64,000 nucleotides of DNA from Streptomyces jeddahensis (GTDB lineage Bacteria; Actinomycetota; Actinomycetes; Streptomycetales; Streptomycetaceae). A model generated the notes under the pieces. It had not been told where the DNA came from. It did no database searches and saw only the letters and a list, made by a program, of their open reading frames with translations. The first letter of the stretch is position 1. The number at the start of each line of letters is the position of its first letter. Below, one piece after another: positions 34,646 through 43,028 of this stretch. The stretch lies in the NCBI RefSeq assembly GCF_001642995.1, contig NZ_LOHS01000174.1:1-64000 (forward strand). Reading direction: 5' to 3'. The position numbers were made by a program, and so were the translations under genes.

Positions 34646-35889
34646 GCACCGATGTGACCGACAAGAGCCCGGCGGCGGCACCGCCCGGCAGGAGCGGGGG
34701 CTCGGCCCCGGGCGGCGGCCTGCTGCAGCTGATGCTGGACGGCATGCGCCGCAACATGCGGCAGTACGGCATGCTGCTCGCGCTCGGCCTGATCGTGGCC
34801 CTGTTCGCGGTGTGGACCGACGGTGACCTGCTGCTGCCGCGCAACGTCTCCAACCTGGTCCTGCAGAACAGCTACATCCTGATCCTCGCGATCGGCATGA
34901 TGCTGGTGATCATCGCGGGTCACATCGACCTGTCGGTCGGTTCGCTGACGGCGTTCGTGGGCGCGTTCGCGGCCGTGCTGACGGTGCAGCACAACGTGTC
35001 GTGGCCGATCGCCGTGGTGCTCTGTCTGCTGGCGGGCGCGGCGGCGGGCGCGGCGCAGGGCTTCTTCATCGCGTATCTCGGCATACCGTCGTTCATCGTC
35101 ACCCTCGCCGGCATGCTGGTCTTCCGCGGTGTGACGGAGATCCTCCTGGAGGGACAGACCCTCGGCCCCTTCCCCGACGGGCTGCAGAAGATGGGCAACG
35201 GCTTCCTGCCCGAGGTCGGCCCCGAGACCAACTACCACAACATCACGCTGCTCCTTGGCCTCGTCCTGATCGCCTTCGTGGTCCTCCAGGAGGTCCGCGA
35301 CCGCAAGCGCCAGCAGGAGTTCGCGCTGGACGTGGCGCCGCGCAACATCTTCCTGCTCAAGCTCGTCGCCATCGTCGCCGCGCTCCTCGTGGTCACGCTG
35401 CTGCTCGCCAGCTACAAGGGCGCGCCGATCATCCTGCTGATCCTTGGCGCGCTGGTGGTCGGCTACGGCTACGTCATGCGCAACGCCGTCTTCGGCCGGC
35501 ACATCTACGCGATCGGCGGCAACCTGCCGGCGGCGAAGCTGTCCGGTGTGAAGGACAAGAAGGTCACCTTCCTGGTCTTCCTGAACATGGGCGTGCTGGC
35601 CGCCCTGGCGGGTCTGGCGATCGCCGCCCGTCTCAACGCGGCCTCCCCGAAGGCGGGCCTGAACTACGAACTCGAGGCGATCGCCTCGGCGTTCATCGGT
35701 GGCGCGTCCATGAGCGGCGGTGTCGGCACCGTGCTCGGCGCGATCATCGGCGGTCTCGTCCTCGGCGTGCTGAACAACGGCATGAATCTCCTCAGCGTCG
35801 GCACCGACTGGCAGCAGGTCATCAAGGGCCTGGCCCTGTTGGCGGCAGTCGGCTTCGACGTGTGGAACAAGCGCAAGGGCGTTTCCTGA
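34642..35889 (+). CDS. mmsB: Multiple-monosaccharide ABC importer permease
   Basis: A 415-residue integral membrane permease of the CUT2/BPD-2 family with about ten helices. GHIDLSVGS (about residues 93-101) and the late FIGGASMSGGVGTVLGAIIG are family marks. An extended cytoplasmic N-terminus is Pro/Gly-rich. The ATG overlaps the ATPase stop (ATGA), so synthesis is coupled. A perfect 16-bp hairpin follows 45 nt after the stop. Confidence 0.92.
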   Translation: MSTDVTDKSPAAAPPGRSGGSAPGGGLLQLMLDGMRRNMRQYGMLLALGLIVALFAVWTDGDLLLPRNVSNLVLQNSYILILAIGMMLVIIAGHIDLSVGSLTAFVGAFAAVLTVQHNVSWPIAVVLCLLAGAAAGAAQGFFIAYLGIPSFIVTLAGMLVFRGVTEILLEGQTLGPFPDGLQKMGNGFLPEVGPETNYHNITLLLGLVLIAFVVLQEVRDRKRQQEFALDVAPRNIFLLKLVAIVAALLVVTLLLASYKGAPIILLILGALVVGYGYVMRNAVFGRHIYAIGGNLPAAKLSGVKDKKVTFLVFLNMGVLAALAGLAIAARLNAASPKAGLNYELEAIASAFIGGASMSGGVGTVLGAIIGGLVLGVLNNGMNLLSVGTDWQQVIKGLALLAAVGFDVWNKRKGVS

Positions 35890-35934
35890 GCCGCGGGTTC
35901 GGTTCACGGATCCGGTTCACAAGGCACTGATCGT

Positions 35935-35971
35935 CGCGGCGGCGGCAGCGGGACTCGCTGCCGCCGCCGCG
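35935..35971 (+). terminator. 16-bp hairpin ending the chvE-mmsA-mmsB operon
   Basis: CGCGGCGGCGGCAGCG (35935-35950) pairs perfectly with CGCTGCCGCCGCCGCG (35956-35971) around GGACT. Confidence 0.8.
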
Positions 35972-36027
35972 GCGCGTACGGCATAACAGCAACGCAACAA
36001 GGACAGACAGAGGACAGGAGGAGACCG

Positions 36028-37092
36028 GTGAGCCCGGTGATCCCGGTGAAGGAACTCTTCGGCAAGCTCGCGGACGGCACGGAGGTCCACCGCTGGTCGC
36101 TGGCGAACGGCGGCACGCGGATGACGGTCCTGTCGTACGGCGGGATCGTCCAGTCCCTGGAGATCCCGGACCGGAACGGCGACTACGCGAACGTGTCGCT
36201 CGGCTTCGGGAGCCTCGAGGAGTACGTGGCGTCCAGCCCGTACTTCGGGGCGCTCATCGGCCGGTTCGGCAACCGCATCGCCAAGGGCCGCTACACGCTC
36301 GACGGCGAGACGCACGAGCTGCCGGTCAACGACGGCGAGAACTCGCTGCACGGCGGCACCGGCGGCTTCGACAAGCGGGTGTGGGACGTCGAGCCGTTCA
36401 CCTCGGGCGCCGATGCCGGGCTCGTCCTGACGTACACGAGCGCCGACGGCGAGATGGGCTACCCCGGCACCCTCACCGCGAAGGTCACGTACACCCTGAC
36501 CGCGGACGGCGACTGGCGTATCGACTACGAGGCGACGACGGACAAGGCGACGGTGGTCAACCTGACCAACCACGTCTACTGGAACCTCGCGGGCGAGGGC
36601 AGCGGCTCGGTCCACGACCACGAGCTGGAGATCGCCGCGTCCCGCTACACACCGGTGGACTCCGGCCTCATCCCGACCGGCGAGCTGGCGGAGGTGGCGG
36701 GCACCCCGTTCGACTTCCGCCGTACGAAGACGGTCGGCGAGGACCTCCGGGTGGCCGACCAGCAGCTGCTGTACGCCCAGGGCTTCGACCACAACCTGGT
36801 ACTGGACAAGGGCGTCACGGCGGAGCCGAAGCACTTCGCGACGCTGAAGGACCCCGCGTCCGGCCGCACCCTGAAGATCGCCACTACGGAGCCGGGAGTG
36901 CAGTTCTACTCCGGCAACTTCCTGGACGGCACGCTGGTCGGCACGGCCGGCCGGATCTACCGGCAGGGCGACGCCCTGTGCCTGGAGACCCAGCACTACC
37001 CGGACTCCCCCAACCAGCCGGAGTTCCCGTCGACGCTACTGCACCCGGGCGAAACGTACAGGTCAACGACGGTGCACTCGTTCAACGCGTAA
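36028..37092 (+). CDS. Aldose 1-epimerase family protein (second copy)
   Basis: A 354-residue mutarotase. The catalytic His is in NHVYWNLAG and the catalytic Glu region is LETQHYPDSPNQPEFPST. It is closely similar in layout to the protein at 15994. GTG 36028 has AGGAGGAG (36016-36023). It follows the ChvE importer operon after a terminator, so it probably converts the imported sugar to the anomer needed by downstream enzymes. A dispersed palindromic repeat begins 12 nt after its stop. Confidence 0.9.
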   Translation: MSPVIPVKELFGKLADGTEVHRWSLANGGTRMTVLSYGGIVQSLEIPDRNGDYANVSLGFGSLEEYVASSPYFGALIGRFGNRIAKGRYTLDGETHELPVNDGENSLHGGTGGFDKRVWDVEPFTSGADAGLVLTYTSADGEMGYPGTLTAKVTYTLTADGDWRIDYEATTDKATVVNLTNHVYWNLAGEGSGSVHDHELEIAASRYTPVDSGLIPTGELAEVAGTPFDFRRTKTVGEDLRVADQQLLYAQGFDHNLVLDKGVTAEPKHFATLKDPASGRTLKIATTEPGVQFYSGNFLDGTLVGTAGRIYRQGDALCLETQHYPDSPNQPEFPSTLLHPGETYRSTTVHSFNA

Positions 37093-37103
37093 CCGCGTAA
37101 CCG

Positions 37104-37178
37104 TTGTGGGCAGGCGTTCCGCAGGGCGATGGGGGCACCTCCCATGCCCTTAAGGCAATGGGGGAGGGTGGGCACAAC
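37104..37178. repeat. Palindrome-rich dispersed repeat, copy 2
   Basis: The core TGGGGGCACCTCCCATGCCC-TTAAGG-CAATGGGGGAGGG (37130-37168) matches copy 1 (8274-8312) with only a few changes. Outer arms GTGGGCA and GTGGGCAC also recur. The repeat lies between the mutarotase stop and the aminotransferase, which argues against starting the aminotransferase at the upstream ATG 37129. Confidence 0.7.
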
Positions 37179-37284
37179 CCACGACGCACGGCGCCTCGAA
37201 CCGTTGAACACGCCCCCTTCCGTGGCCGTACCAAGAGGCGGCCCGCGCCCCCCGCGGGCCGCCCACGGACGGGAGGCAGATCCC

Positions 37285-38562
37285 TTGGCACCGGCAGGAA
37301 ACGTCACCTCGCTGTTCCGCACCACCGCGGCACACACCCCGTCGTACGCCGCGCTCACCAGGGAGAGCGAAGGGGACGGCCCGACGGACTTCTGCATCCC
37401 GTGCAACCCGTACTTCCCGTCCCCCGCCATGTTCGACGAGCTGTCGGTGCGGCTGCGCGAGATCCTGACGTACTACCCGAGCAGCGCGGACACCATCACC
37501 GCCGAACTGTGCGCCGTGCTTGGCCTGCCGGCCCAGTGCCTCGCCATGGGCAACGGCTCCACCGAGCTGATCACCTGGATCGACCACCTGCTGGTCCGCG
37601 AGTCGCTCGCGGTGCCCGTGCCCACCTTCGGCCGCTGGACCGACCAGCCGATGGAGACGGGCAAGCGCGTCGACATGTTCCCGCTGCCGGAGGCCGACGG
37701 GTTCGCGCTGGACCCGGCCGCGTATGTGCAGTTCATACGGACCAGAGGCTCCCGCGTCGCGGTCCTCTGCAATCCCAACAACCCGGACGGCGGCTACCAG
37801 CCGCGCCGGGCCGTCCTCTCTCTCCTCGACGCGCTGCAGGACCTCGACCTGGTCGTCGTCGACGAGTCCTTCCTGGAGTTCTCCGACGCGGAGACGGAGC
37901 CGAGCGTCGTGCAGGACGCGATGCTCCGCCCGAACGTCATCGTGCTGCGCAGCCTCGGCAAGAACTTCGGGCTGCACGGCGTGCGCTTCGGCTATCTCGT
38001 CGCCAACCCGGCGCTGGCGGGCAAGGTCCGCGCCGCCCTGCCGAAGTGGAACCTCAACTCCTTCGCCGAGACCGTGGTGTTCATGTTGAAGGAGCACGGC
38101 CGGGAGTACGCGGAGAGCCTCCATCTGGTCCGCCGCGACCGCATCGAGATGTCCCGCCTGCTGTCGGCGCTGCCGGGCCTCACCGTCTACCCGTCGCAGG
38201 GCAACTTCCTCTTCGTACGGCTTCCCGTGGGCACCGACGGCACGACGGTCCGGGACCGCCTGCTGACCGAGCACCGGATCCTGGTGCGCGAGTGCGGCAA
38301 CAAGATCGGCAGCTCCAGCCGCTTCCTGCGCCTCGTGGTGCGCCCCCAGCCGGACGTCCTGCGCCTGGTGGCCGGCCTTGAACAGGTGCTCTACGAGGGC
38401 GGGAGGGGAGCCGCCGTGCCCGAGCCGGGGCAAGGAGCCCGGTACAGCTCGGGCACGGCGGCGGTGGACCGGCTGGTCGGTTCCACGAACGGCGCGGGCC
38501 TGGTGGGCCTGGCCGCCCAGATCCGGTCGGCGGGCCTGGCCGGGAGAGGTGAGGTGAGGTGA
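37285..38562 (+). CDS. Class I/II (HisC-like) pyridoxal-phosphate aminotransferase
   Basis: A 425-residue fold-type I PLP enzyme related to histidinol-phosphate aminotransferase and threonine-phosphate decarboxylase. Visible are GNGSTELI (cofactor phosphate region), NPNNPDGGY, VVVDESFLEF (Asp on the pyridine N), SLGKNFGLHG with the Schiff-base Lys, and RLVVRPQ (carboxylate Arg). TTG 37285 is the preferred start because GGGAGG lies 8 nt upstream; earlier starts would run through the dispersed repeat. The natural substrate is unclear; proximity to sugar genes may be accidental. The C-terminal 45 residues are a Gly/Ala-rich tail and the stop lies in a (GAGGT)n tract. Confidence 0.8.
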   Translation: MAPAGNVTSLFRTTAAHTPSYAALTRESEGDGPTDFCIPCNPYFPSPAMFDELSVRLREILTYYPSSADTITAELCAVLGLPAQCLAMGNGSTELITWIDHLLVRESLAVPVPTFGRWTDQPMETGKRVDMFPLPEADGFALDPAAYVQFIRTRGSRVAVLCNPNNPDGGYQPRRAVLSLLDALQDLDLVVVDESFLEFSDAETEPSVVQDAMLRPNVIVLRSLGKNFGLHGVRFGYLVANPALAGKVRAALPKWNLNSFAETVVFMLKEHGREYAESLHLVRRDRIEMSRLLSALPGLTVYPSQGNFLFVRLPVGTDGTTVRDRLLTEHRILVRECGNKIGSSSRFLRLVVRPQPDVLRLVAGLEQVLYEGGRGAAVPEPGQGARYSSGTAAVDRLVGSTNGAGLVGLAAQIRSAGLAGRGEVR

Positions 38563-38565
38563 GGT
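38546..38565. repeat. (GAGGT)4 microsatellite over the aminotransferase stop
   Basis: Four perfect GAGGT units (38546-38565) encode the last codons and the stop of the aminotransferase. They are followed by the palindrome GTGAGCTCAGCTCAC. Slippage by one 5-bp unit would change the C-terminal frame. Confidence 0.75.
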
Positions 38566-38574
38566 GAGCTCAGC

Positions 38575-40092
38575 TCACGCCAGCCGGATCACGTTCCACG
38601 ACAGCGGCTCAAGGGTGGCCGTCAGGGTGCCGTCCTGAAGGGCCGTGCCCGTGACCGTGTGCGGGGTGACCCGCTCCGGCTCGTCGACCGTGTTCTTCGC
38701 CTCCGGGTCGGCGTCGGCCAGCGCCATGTGCTCCACCACGTTCGTCAGCTCGAGCCCGTTCAGGGCGACTTCCAGCGGGAGCGGCTCGGTCTGGCTGCGG
38801 TTGACGGCGAAGACCGTCACCGCGCCCGTCTCCGGGTCCCGGACGGCGGTCGCGTGCAGCAGCGGCACCGAGCCGAACTTCTTCGTCTCGTACGTGGGCG
38901 AGTCCACGCGTACGTCGAGGACCTGCCCGCGGCCGTATCGAGAGGCCTGCGAGAAGGGGAAGAACGTCGTCTGCTTCCAGGCGGGGCCGCCGGGCTCGGT
39001 CAGGATCGGCGCGATGACGTTGACGAGCTGGGCGAGGCAGGCGACGGTGACGCGGTCGGCGTGGCGGAGGAGGGCGATCAGGAGCGAGCCGAAGACGACG
39101 GCGTCCAGGACGCTGTAGTTGTTCTCCAGCAGACGGGGCGCCTCCGCCCAGTCCCGCGCGGCGGAGTTCTCGATCTCGTGCCACTCCGTGGTGTACCAGA
39201 CGTTCCACTCGTCGAAGGAGAGGTTGATCTTCTTCTTCGACTTGAGGCGGGCGCCGATGTGGTCACAGGTGGCGACCACGTTCTCGATGAAGGACTCCAT
39301 GTCGACGGCGGAGGCGAGGAACGAGTCGATGTCGCCGTCGTGAGGCTGGTAGTAGGCGTGCAGGGAGATGTAGTCGACGAGGTCGTAGGTCTCGGCGAGG
39401 ACCTTCGCCTCCCACTCGGCGAAGGTCGGCATGGCCTGGCTGGACGAACCGCAGGCGACCAGCTCCAGTTCGGGGTCGATCTGGCGCATCGCGCGGGCGG
39501 TCTCGGCGGCGAGGCGGCCGTACTCGTCGGCCGTCTTGTGGCCCGTCTGCCAGGGGCCGTCCATCTCGTTGCCGAGGCACCACAGGCGGATCCCGAACGG
39601 GTCCTTGTCGCCGTGCGCGACGCGCAGGTCCGAAAGCGCCGTCCCCGCCGGGTGGTTGGCGTATTCCTGGAGCTCCAGGGCCTCCGCCACGCCGCGCGTA
39701 CCGAGGTTGATCGCCATCATCGGCTCGGCCTGCGGGCCGACCTTCTTCAGGAAGGCGATGTACTCGGAGAGGCCGAAGCGGTTGGTCTCCGTCGACCGCC
39801 AGGCGAGGTCGAGGCGGCGCGGCCGCTCGTCGACCGGGCCGACGGAGTCCTCCCACTTGTAGCCGGAGACGAAGTTGCCGCCGGGGTAGCGGATCGTGGT
39901 GACGCCGAGTTCGCGGATCAGCTCCAGCACGTCCGTCCTGAGGCCCGACTCGTCCGCCGACGGGTGGTCCGGCTCGTAGATCCCGGTGTAGACGCAGCGG
40001 CCCAGGTGCTCGACGAACGAGCCGAAGAGACGGGGGTTGACGTCGCCGACGGCGAAGGCGGGATCCAGTGTGAAGCGGGCGGGTGCGGTCAT
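38575..40092 (-). CDS. GH51 alpha-L-arabinofuranosidase
   Basis: A 505-residue glycoside hydrolase family 51 enzyme that removes arabinofuranose from arabino-oligosaccharides. The acid/base is Glu176 (WCLGNEMDGPWQ) and the nucleophile Glu295 (LSFDEWNVWY). RYPGGNFVSGYKWEDS (68-83) is a family block, and a beta-sandwich C-terminal domain follows the barrel. No signal peptide is present, so it is intracellular and acts on imported oligomers. ATG 40092 has GAGGAAGAA upstream. The neighbouring secreted arabinanase and ABC importer on the same strand complete an arabinan pathway. TTCGATATCACG lies about 17 nt upstream. Confidence 0.93.
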   Translation of the reverse strand: MTAPARFTLDPAFAVGDVNPRLFGSFVEHLGRCVYTGIYEPDHPSADESGLRTDVLELIRELGVTTIRYPGGNFVSGYKWEDSVGPVDERPRRLDLAWRSTETNRFGLSEYIAFLKKVGPQAEPMMAINLGTRGVAEALELQEYANHPAGTALSDLRVAHGDKDPFGIRLWCLGNEMDGPWQTGHKTADEYGRLAAETARAMRQIDPELELVACGSSSQAMPTFAEWEAKVLAETYDLVDYISLHAYYQPHDGDIDSFLASAVDMESFIENVVATCDHIGARLKSKKKINLSFDEWNVWYTTEWHEIENSAARDWAEAPRLLENNYSVLDAVVFGSLLIALLRHADRVTVACLAQLVNVIAPILTEPGGPAWKQTTFFPFSQASRYGRGQVLDVRVDSPTYETKKFGSVPLLHATAVRDPETGAVTVFAVNRSQTEPLPLEVALNGLELTNVVEHMALADADPEAKNTVDEPERVTPHTVTGTALQDGTLTATLEPLSWNVIRLA

Positions 40093-40104
40093 TTCTTCCT
40101 CAAC

Positions 40105-40122
40105 TTCGTTCGATATCACGTA
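40105..40122. promoter_or_regulatory. TTCGA-type site upstream of the arabinofuranosidase
   Basis: TTCGTTCGATATCACGTA (40105-40122); on the minus strand TACGTGATATCGAACGAA. ACGTGAT followed by CGAA is also present in the dehydratase site at 28474-28485. It lies just before the abfA-type start. Confidence 0.45.
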
Positions 40123-40216
40123 CATTGGCCGGGTCGTCGGACAGACGCTAAGGCGGGCGCGACCGCAGGTCAATGGGTCGCGCCCGCCCGTTCCGTGCTC
40201 GGTTGTTCCGCCTGTC

Positions 40217-41197
40217 TCAGTCGCCCCAGGCCGCGACGGTCGGCCAGCCGTCCCTGCCCCAGCTCAGCGGGTTCAGGGCCAGCTTGGGCGTGCCGTTGTC
40301 GTCCACGTCGTAGTAGTGGTACGCGAGGATGTCGCGGCCCTTGTCGCGGAAGACGGACTCGCCTCCCGTGCCGATGAACCGGCCGTTCCCGGCGAGCAGC
40401 AGGTCGCCGCCGCCCTCGAGGAGCGGAGTGCCGTCGCTGTCGACATACGGTCCGGTGACCGACTCCGACCGGCCGACGCGGATCTTGTACGTGGAGTTCA
40501 CGCCCGAGCAGCACGCGTCGTACGAGGCGAAGAGGTAGTAGTAGCGGCCGTGCTTGACGACGTAGGGGCCCTCCACCGCGTACGGCGCGTCCGGGCGGGT
40601 CGCCAGGTGGTGGACGGTCGCGCCGGGCACGGCCTTCCCCGTCTCCGGGTCGAGCTCGACCATGCGGATGCCGGTCCAGTACGAGCCGAAGGCCATCCAC
40701 AGCTTGTCGTCGGCCCGGATCACTCCCGGGTCGATGGCGTTCCAGCTGTCGGTGCGCTCGGAGCTGAAGACCTTGCCGTGGTCGGTCCAGGTCCCGGGCA
40801 GTCCGCTCGGCGACGTGGCCACCCCGATCGCGGAGTGGTTGCTGCCCCAGGACGAGACGGAGTAGTACAGCCAGTACTTGCCGTCGCGGTACGAGATGTC
40901 GGGCGCCCACGGGTCACCGGTGTCGTTGTACTCGTACCACCAGCTCGGGGGCTCGGCGAAGGCGTTGCCCGCGTCGTCCCAGTGCTTCATGTCCGTCGAC
41001 AGGCGGGCGCCGATGATTCCGCCGGTCGAGTAGGCGACGTACTGGCCGTTCTTGAGGTGGATGACGGTCGGGTCGTGGATGATCTGCTGGCCGGTGATCG
41101 GCAGCGGGTTCGGGTATGTGGTGTCCGCCTGCGCGGTGGTGGGCAGCAGGGCGAGGAGGGCGGCGGCGAGGACGGCCGCGAGTCTGATGCGCTTCAA
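40217..41197 (-). CDS. Secreted GH43 arabinan endo-1,5-alpha-L-arabinosidase
   Basis: A 326-residue exported endo-arabinanase. A signal peptide spans about residues 1-24 (ends TAQA, mature start DTTYPNP). The five-bladed GH43 active site has Asp42 (IIHDPTVI), Asp in NAIDPGVI and Glu in VEGPYVV. It starts depolymerisation of arabinan outside the cell. TTG 41197 is chosen because AAGGAG (41207-41212) lies 9 nt away and no ATG/GTG fits. It is 23 nt after the ABC permease stop, so it belongs to the importer operon. Confidence 0.9.
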   Translation of the reverse strand: MKRIRLAAVLAAALLALLPTTAQADTTYPNPLPITGQQIIHDPTVIHLKNGQYVAYSTGGIIGARLSTDMKHWDDAGNAFAEPPSWWYEYNDTGDPWAPDISYRDGKYWLYYSVSSWGSNHSAIGVATSPSGLPGTWTDHGKVFSSERTDSWNAIDPGVIRADDKLWMAFGSYWTGIRMVELDPETGKAVPGATVHHLATRPDAPYAVEGPYVVKHGRYYYLFASYDACCSGVNSTYKIRVGRSESVTGPYVDSDGTPLLEGGGDLLLAGNGRFIGTGGESVFRDKGRDILAYHYYDVDDNGTPKLALNPLSWGRDGWPTVAAWGD

Positions 41198-41220
41198 CGT
41201 ACGTAGCTCCTTATCGGGAG

Positions 41221-42093
41221 TTACTGGCCCGCGAGGCCGGTGTGTGCCACACCGGCCACGATCTGGCGCTGGAAGAAGACGAAGACGATGATCAGCGGTA
41301 GGCCCGCCATCAGGCCGCCGGCCATGAGCTGGGCCCACTGGATGCCGTAGGAGTTCATGACGGTCGCGATGCCGTTCGGCATGGTCATCAGGTCGGGGTT
41401 GTTGGTCACCATGTACGGCCACAGGAAGTTGTTCCAGGACGCGATGAAGGTGAAGATGCCGACCGCGGCGAGGGAGGGGCGGGCGAGCGGGACCACGATG
41501 GTGAAGAAGACCCGCCAGCGGCCGGCGCCGTCGATGAAGGCCGCCTCCTCCAGCTCACGCGGGACGCCCTGGAAGAACTTGTACAGGATGTAGACCATCG
41601 CGGCGGGAGCGCACTGCGGCAGGATCATGCCCCAGTAGGTGTCGACCATCCCCATCTGCTGGACCGTGGTGAACAGGGGGACGCCGAGGACGGCCGGGGA
41701 GATCATCAGGCCGCTCATCACGATGCCCATCAGGACACCCTTGCCGCGGAACTCGGTGCGGGCGAAGCCGTAGCCGGCGAGCGCGGCGACCGTCAGGACG
41801 ACGGCCGTCACGAGCACGGACACGACCAGCGAGTTGACGAACCAGTTGGTGATGTTGCCGGTCTCGTAGAGGGCCTTCCACGCCTGGCCCGTCCAGACCT
41901 CCGGCAGCCAGTGTGGCGGGATCTCGGCCGCCTCGGCCTCGGACTTGAGCGAGGTGAGCAGGGCCGCGGCGATCGGCGCCACGAAGACGGCGGAGACGGC
42001 GACGCCGATCAGCGTGAGGACGATCTGGCTGGGTGTCCAGGGCTTGCGGACCTTGGTGCGTACGGTGCGTACGGTCGTCTCGGCGGTGGTCAT
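41221..42093 (-). CDS. Carbohydrate ABC importer permease, MalG type
   Basis: A 290-residue inner-membrane permease with six helices. The EAA loop reads EEAAFIDGAGRWRVFFTIVV, which contacts the ATPase. It is the CUT1-class MalG partner. ATG 42093 overlaps the stop of the upstream permease (ATGA). Context suggests import of arabino-oligosaccharides. No ATPase gene is in the cluster. Confidence 0.92.
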   Translation of the reverse strand: MTTAETTVRTVRTKVRKPWTPSQIVLTLIGVAVSAVFVAPIAAALLTSLKSEAEAAEIPPHWLPEVWTGQAWKALYETGNITNWFVNSLVVSVLVTAVVLTVAALAGYGFARTEFRGKGVLMGIVMSGLMISPAVLGVPLFTTVQQMGMVDTYWGMILPQCAPAAMVYILYKFFQGVPRELEEAAFIDGAGRWRVFFTIVVPLARPSLAAVGIFTFIASWNNFLWPYMVTNNPDLMTMPNGIATVMNSYGIQWAQLMAGGLMAGLPLIIVFVFFQRQIVAGVAHTGLAGQ

Positions 42094-43028
42094 CGGCCGC
42101 CCTCCTCACGGTTGCGCAGCAGCCACATCCGCGTCAGGGCGACGGCCGCGATGATCACGAAGAAGATGATGGACATCGCGGAGGCGTAGCCCACGCGGTA
42201 GCTGGTGAAGCCCTGTTCGAGGGTGTACTGCACGAACGACCTGGTGCTGAGCTCCGGTCCAGGACTGAAGTCCATCATCACGACGGCCTGGTCGAAGAGC
42301 TGGAGCGAGGCGAGGATCTGGAGCGCGATCACCAGGCCGGTGATGTTGCGCAGCATCGGCAGGGTGATGTGGACAATGCGGTGCCAGGCGTTGGCACCGT
42401 CCAGCTTGGCGGCCTCGTACAGGTGGTCGGGGATGCCCTGGAGCGCGGCGAGGTAGAGCAGGAAGGAGAAGCCGACGGTCCACCACAGGGTCTCGATGAC
42501 GATGGCGAGCATGGCGTACGACTTGTCGGTCAGCCAGGGGGTGTCGAGCCCGAAGGTCTGGTTGAACAGGCCGATTCCCTGGGTGAACAGCCACTGCCAC
42601 ATGTTGCCCGCGACGGTCGACGGCAGCAGGAACGGTGCGAAGAAGCACAGCCGCCACAGCCACTTACCGCGCTCGATGTTGTGTGCGAGCATCGCGAGCA
42701 GGAAGGCGAGCACGGTGATGCACGGCACGACGAGCAGCGTGAAGTACGCGCTGTGGCCGAGCGCGTCCCACATCGCCGAGTCGCCCAGGGCCTCGCGGTA
42801 GTTGTCGAGGCCGACGAAGCTCGCGCCTTCGCCGGAGATGTTGGCGTCCGTGAAGCTGAGGTAGACGCCGCGCAGCAGCGGCCAGATCACGAACAGCGCG
42901 AAGAGCACCAGGAACGGGGCGACGAACCAGCCCCCGTGCTGGAAGCCCTGCTTGCGGCGGACGGTCGCGGCCGCGGTCGCGGTCCTGGCGCGTGCCGGTG
43001 CGACGACGGTCTGAGCACTGGTCGTCAT
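42090..43028 (-). CDS. Carbohydrate ABC importer permease, MalF type
   Basis: A 312-residue permease with six helices after a cytoplasmic Ala/Thr/Arg-rich N-terminus. The EAA loop is YEAAKLDGANAWHRIVHITL. It pairs with the MalG-type protein downstream. ATG 43028 overlaps the stop of the binding-protein gene (ATGA), so the three transporter genes are translationally coupled. Confidence 0.92.
   Translation of the reverse strand: MTTSAQTVVAPARARTATAAATVRRKQGFQHGGWFVAPFLVLFALFVIWPLLRGVYLSFTDANISGEGASFVGLDNYREALGDSAMWDALGHSAYFTLLVVPCITVLAFLLAMLAHNIERGKWLWRLCFFAPFLLPSTVAGNMWQWLFTQGIGLFNQTFGLDTPWLTDKSYAMLAIVIETLWWTVGFSFLLYLAALQGIPDHLYEAAKLDGANAWHRIVHITLPMLRNITGLVIALQILASLQLFDQAVVMMDFSPGPELSTRSFVQYTLEQGFTSYRVGYASAMSIIFFVIIAAVALTRMWLLRNREEGGR

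Noticed and set aside
37129..37284. ATG 37129 start for the aminotransferase
   Set aside because: The added 52 residues are translated from a dispersed intergenic repeat; TTG 37285 has a well-placed GGGAGG.
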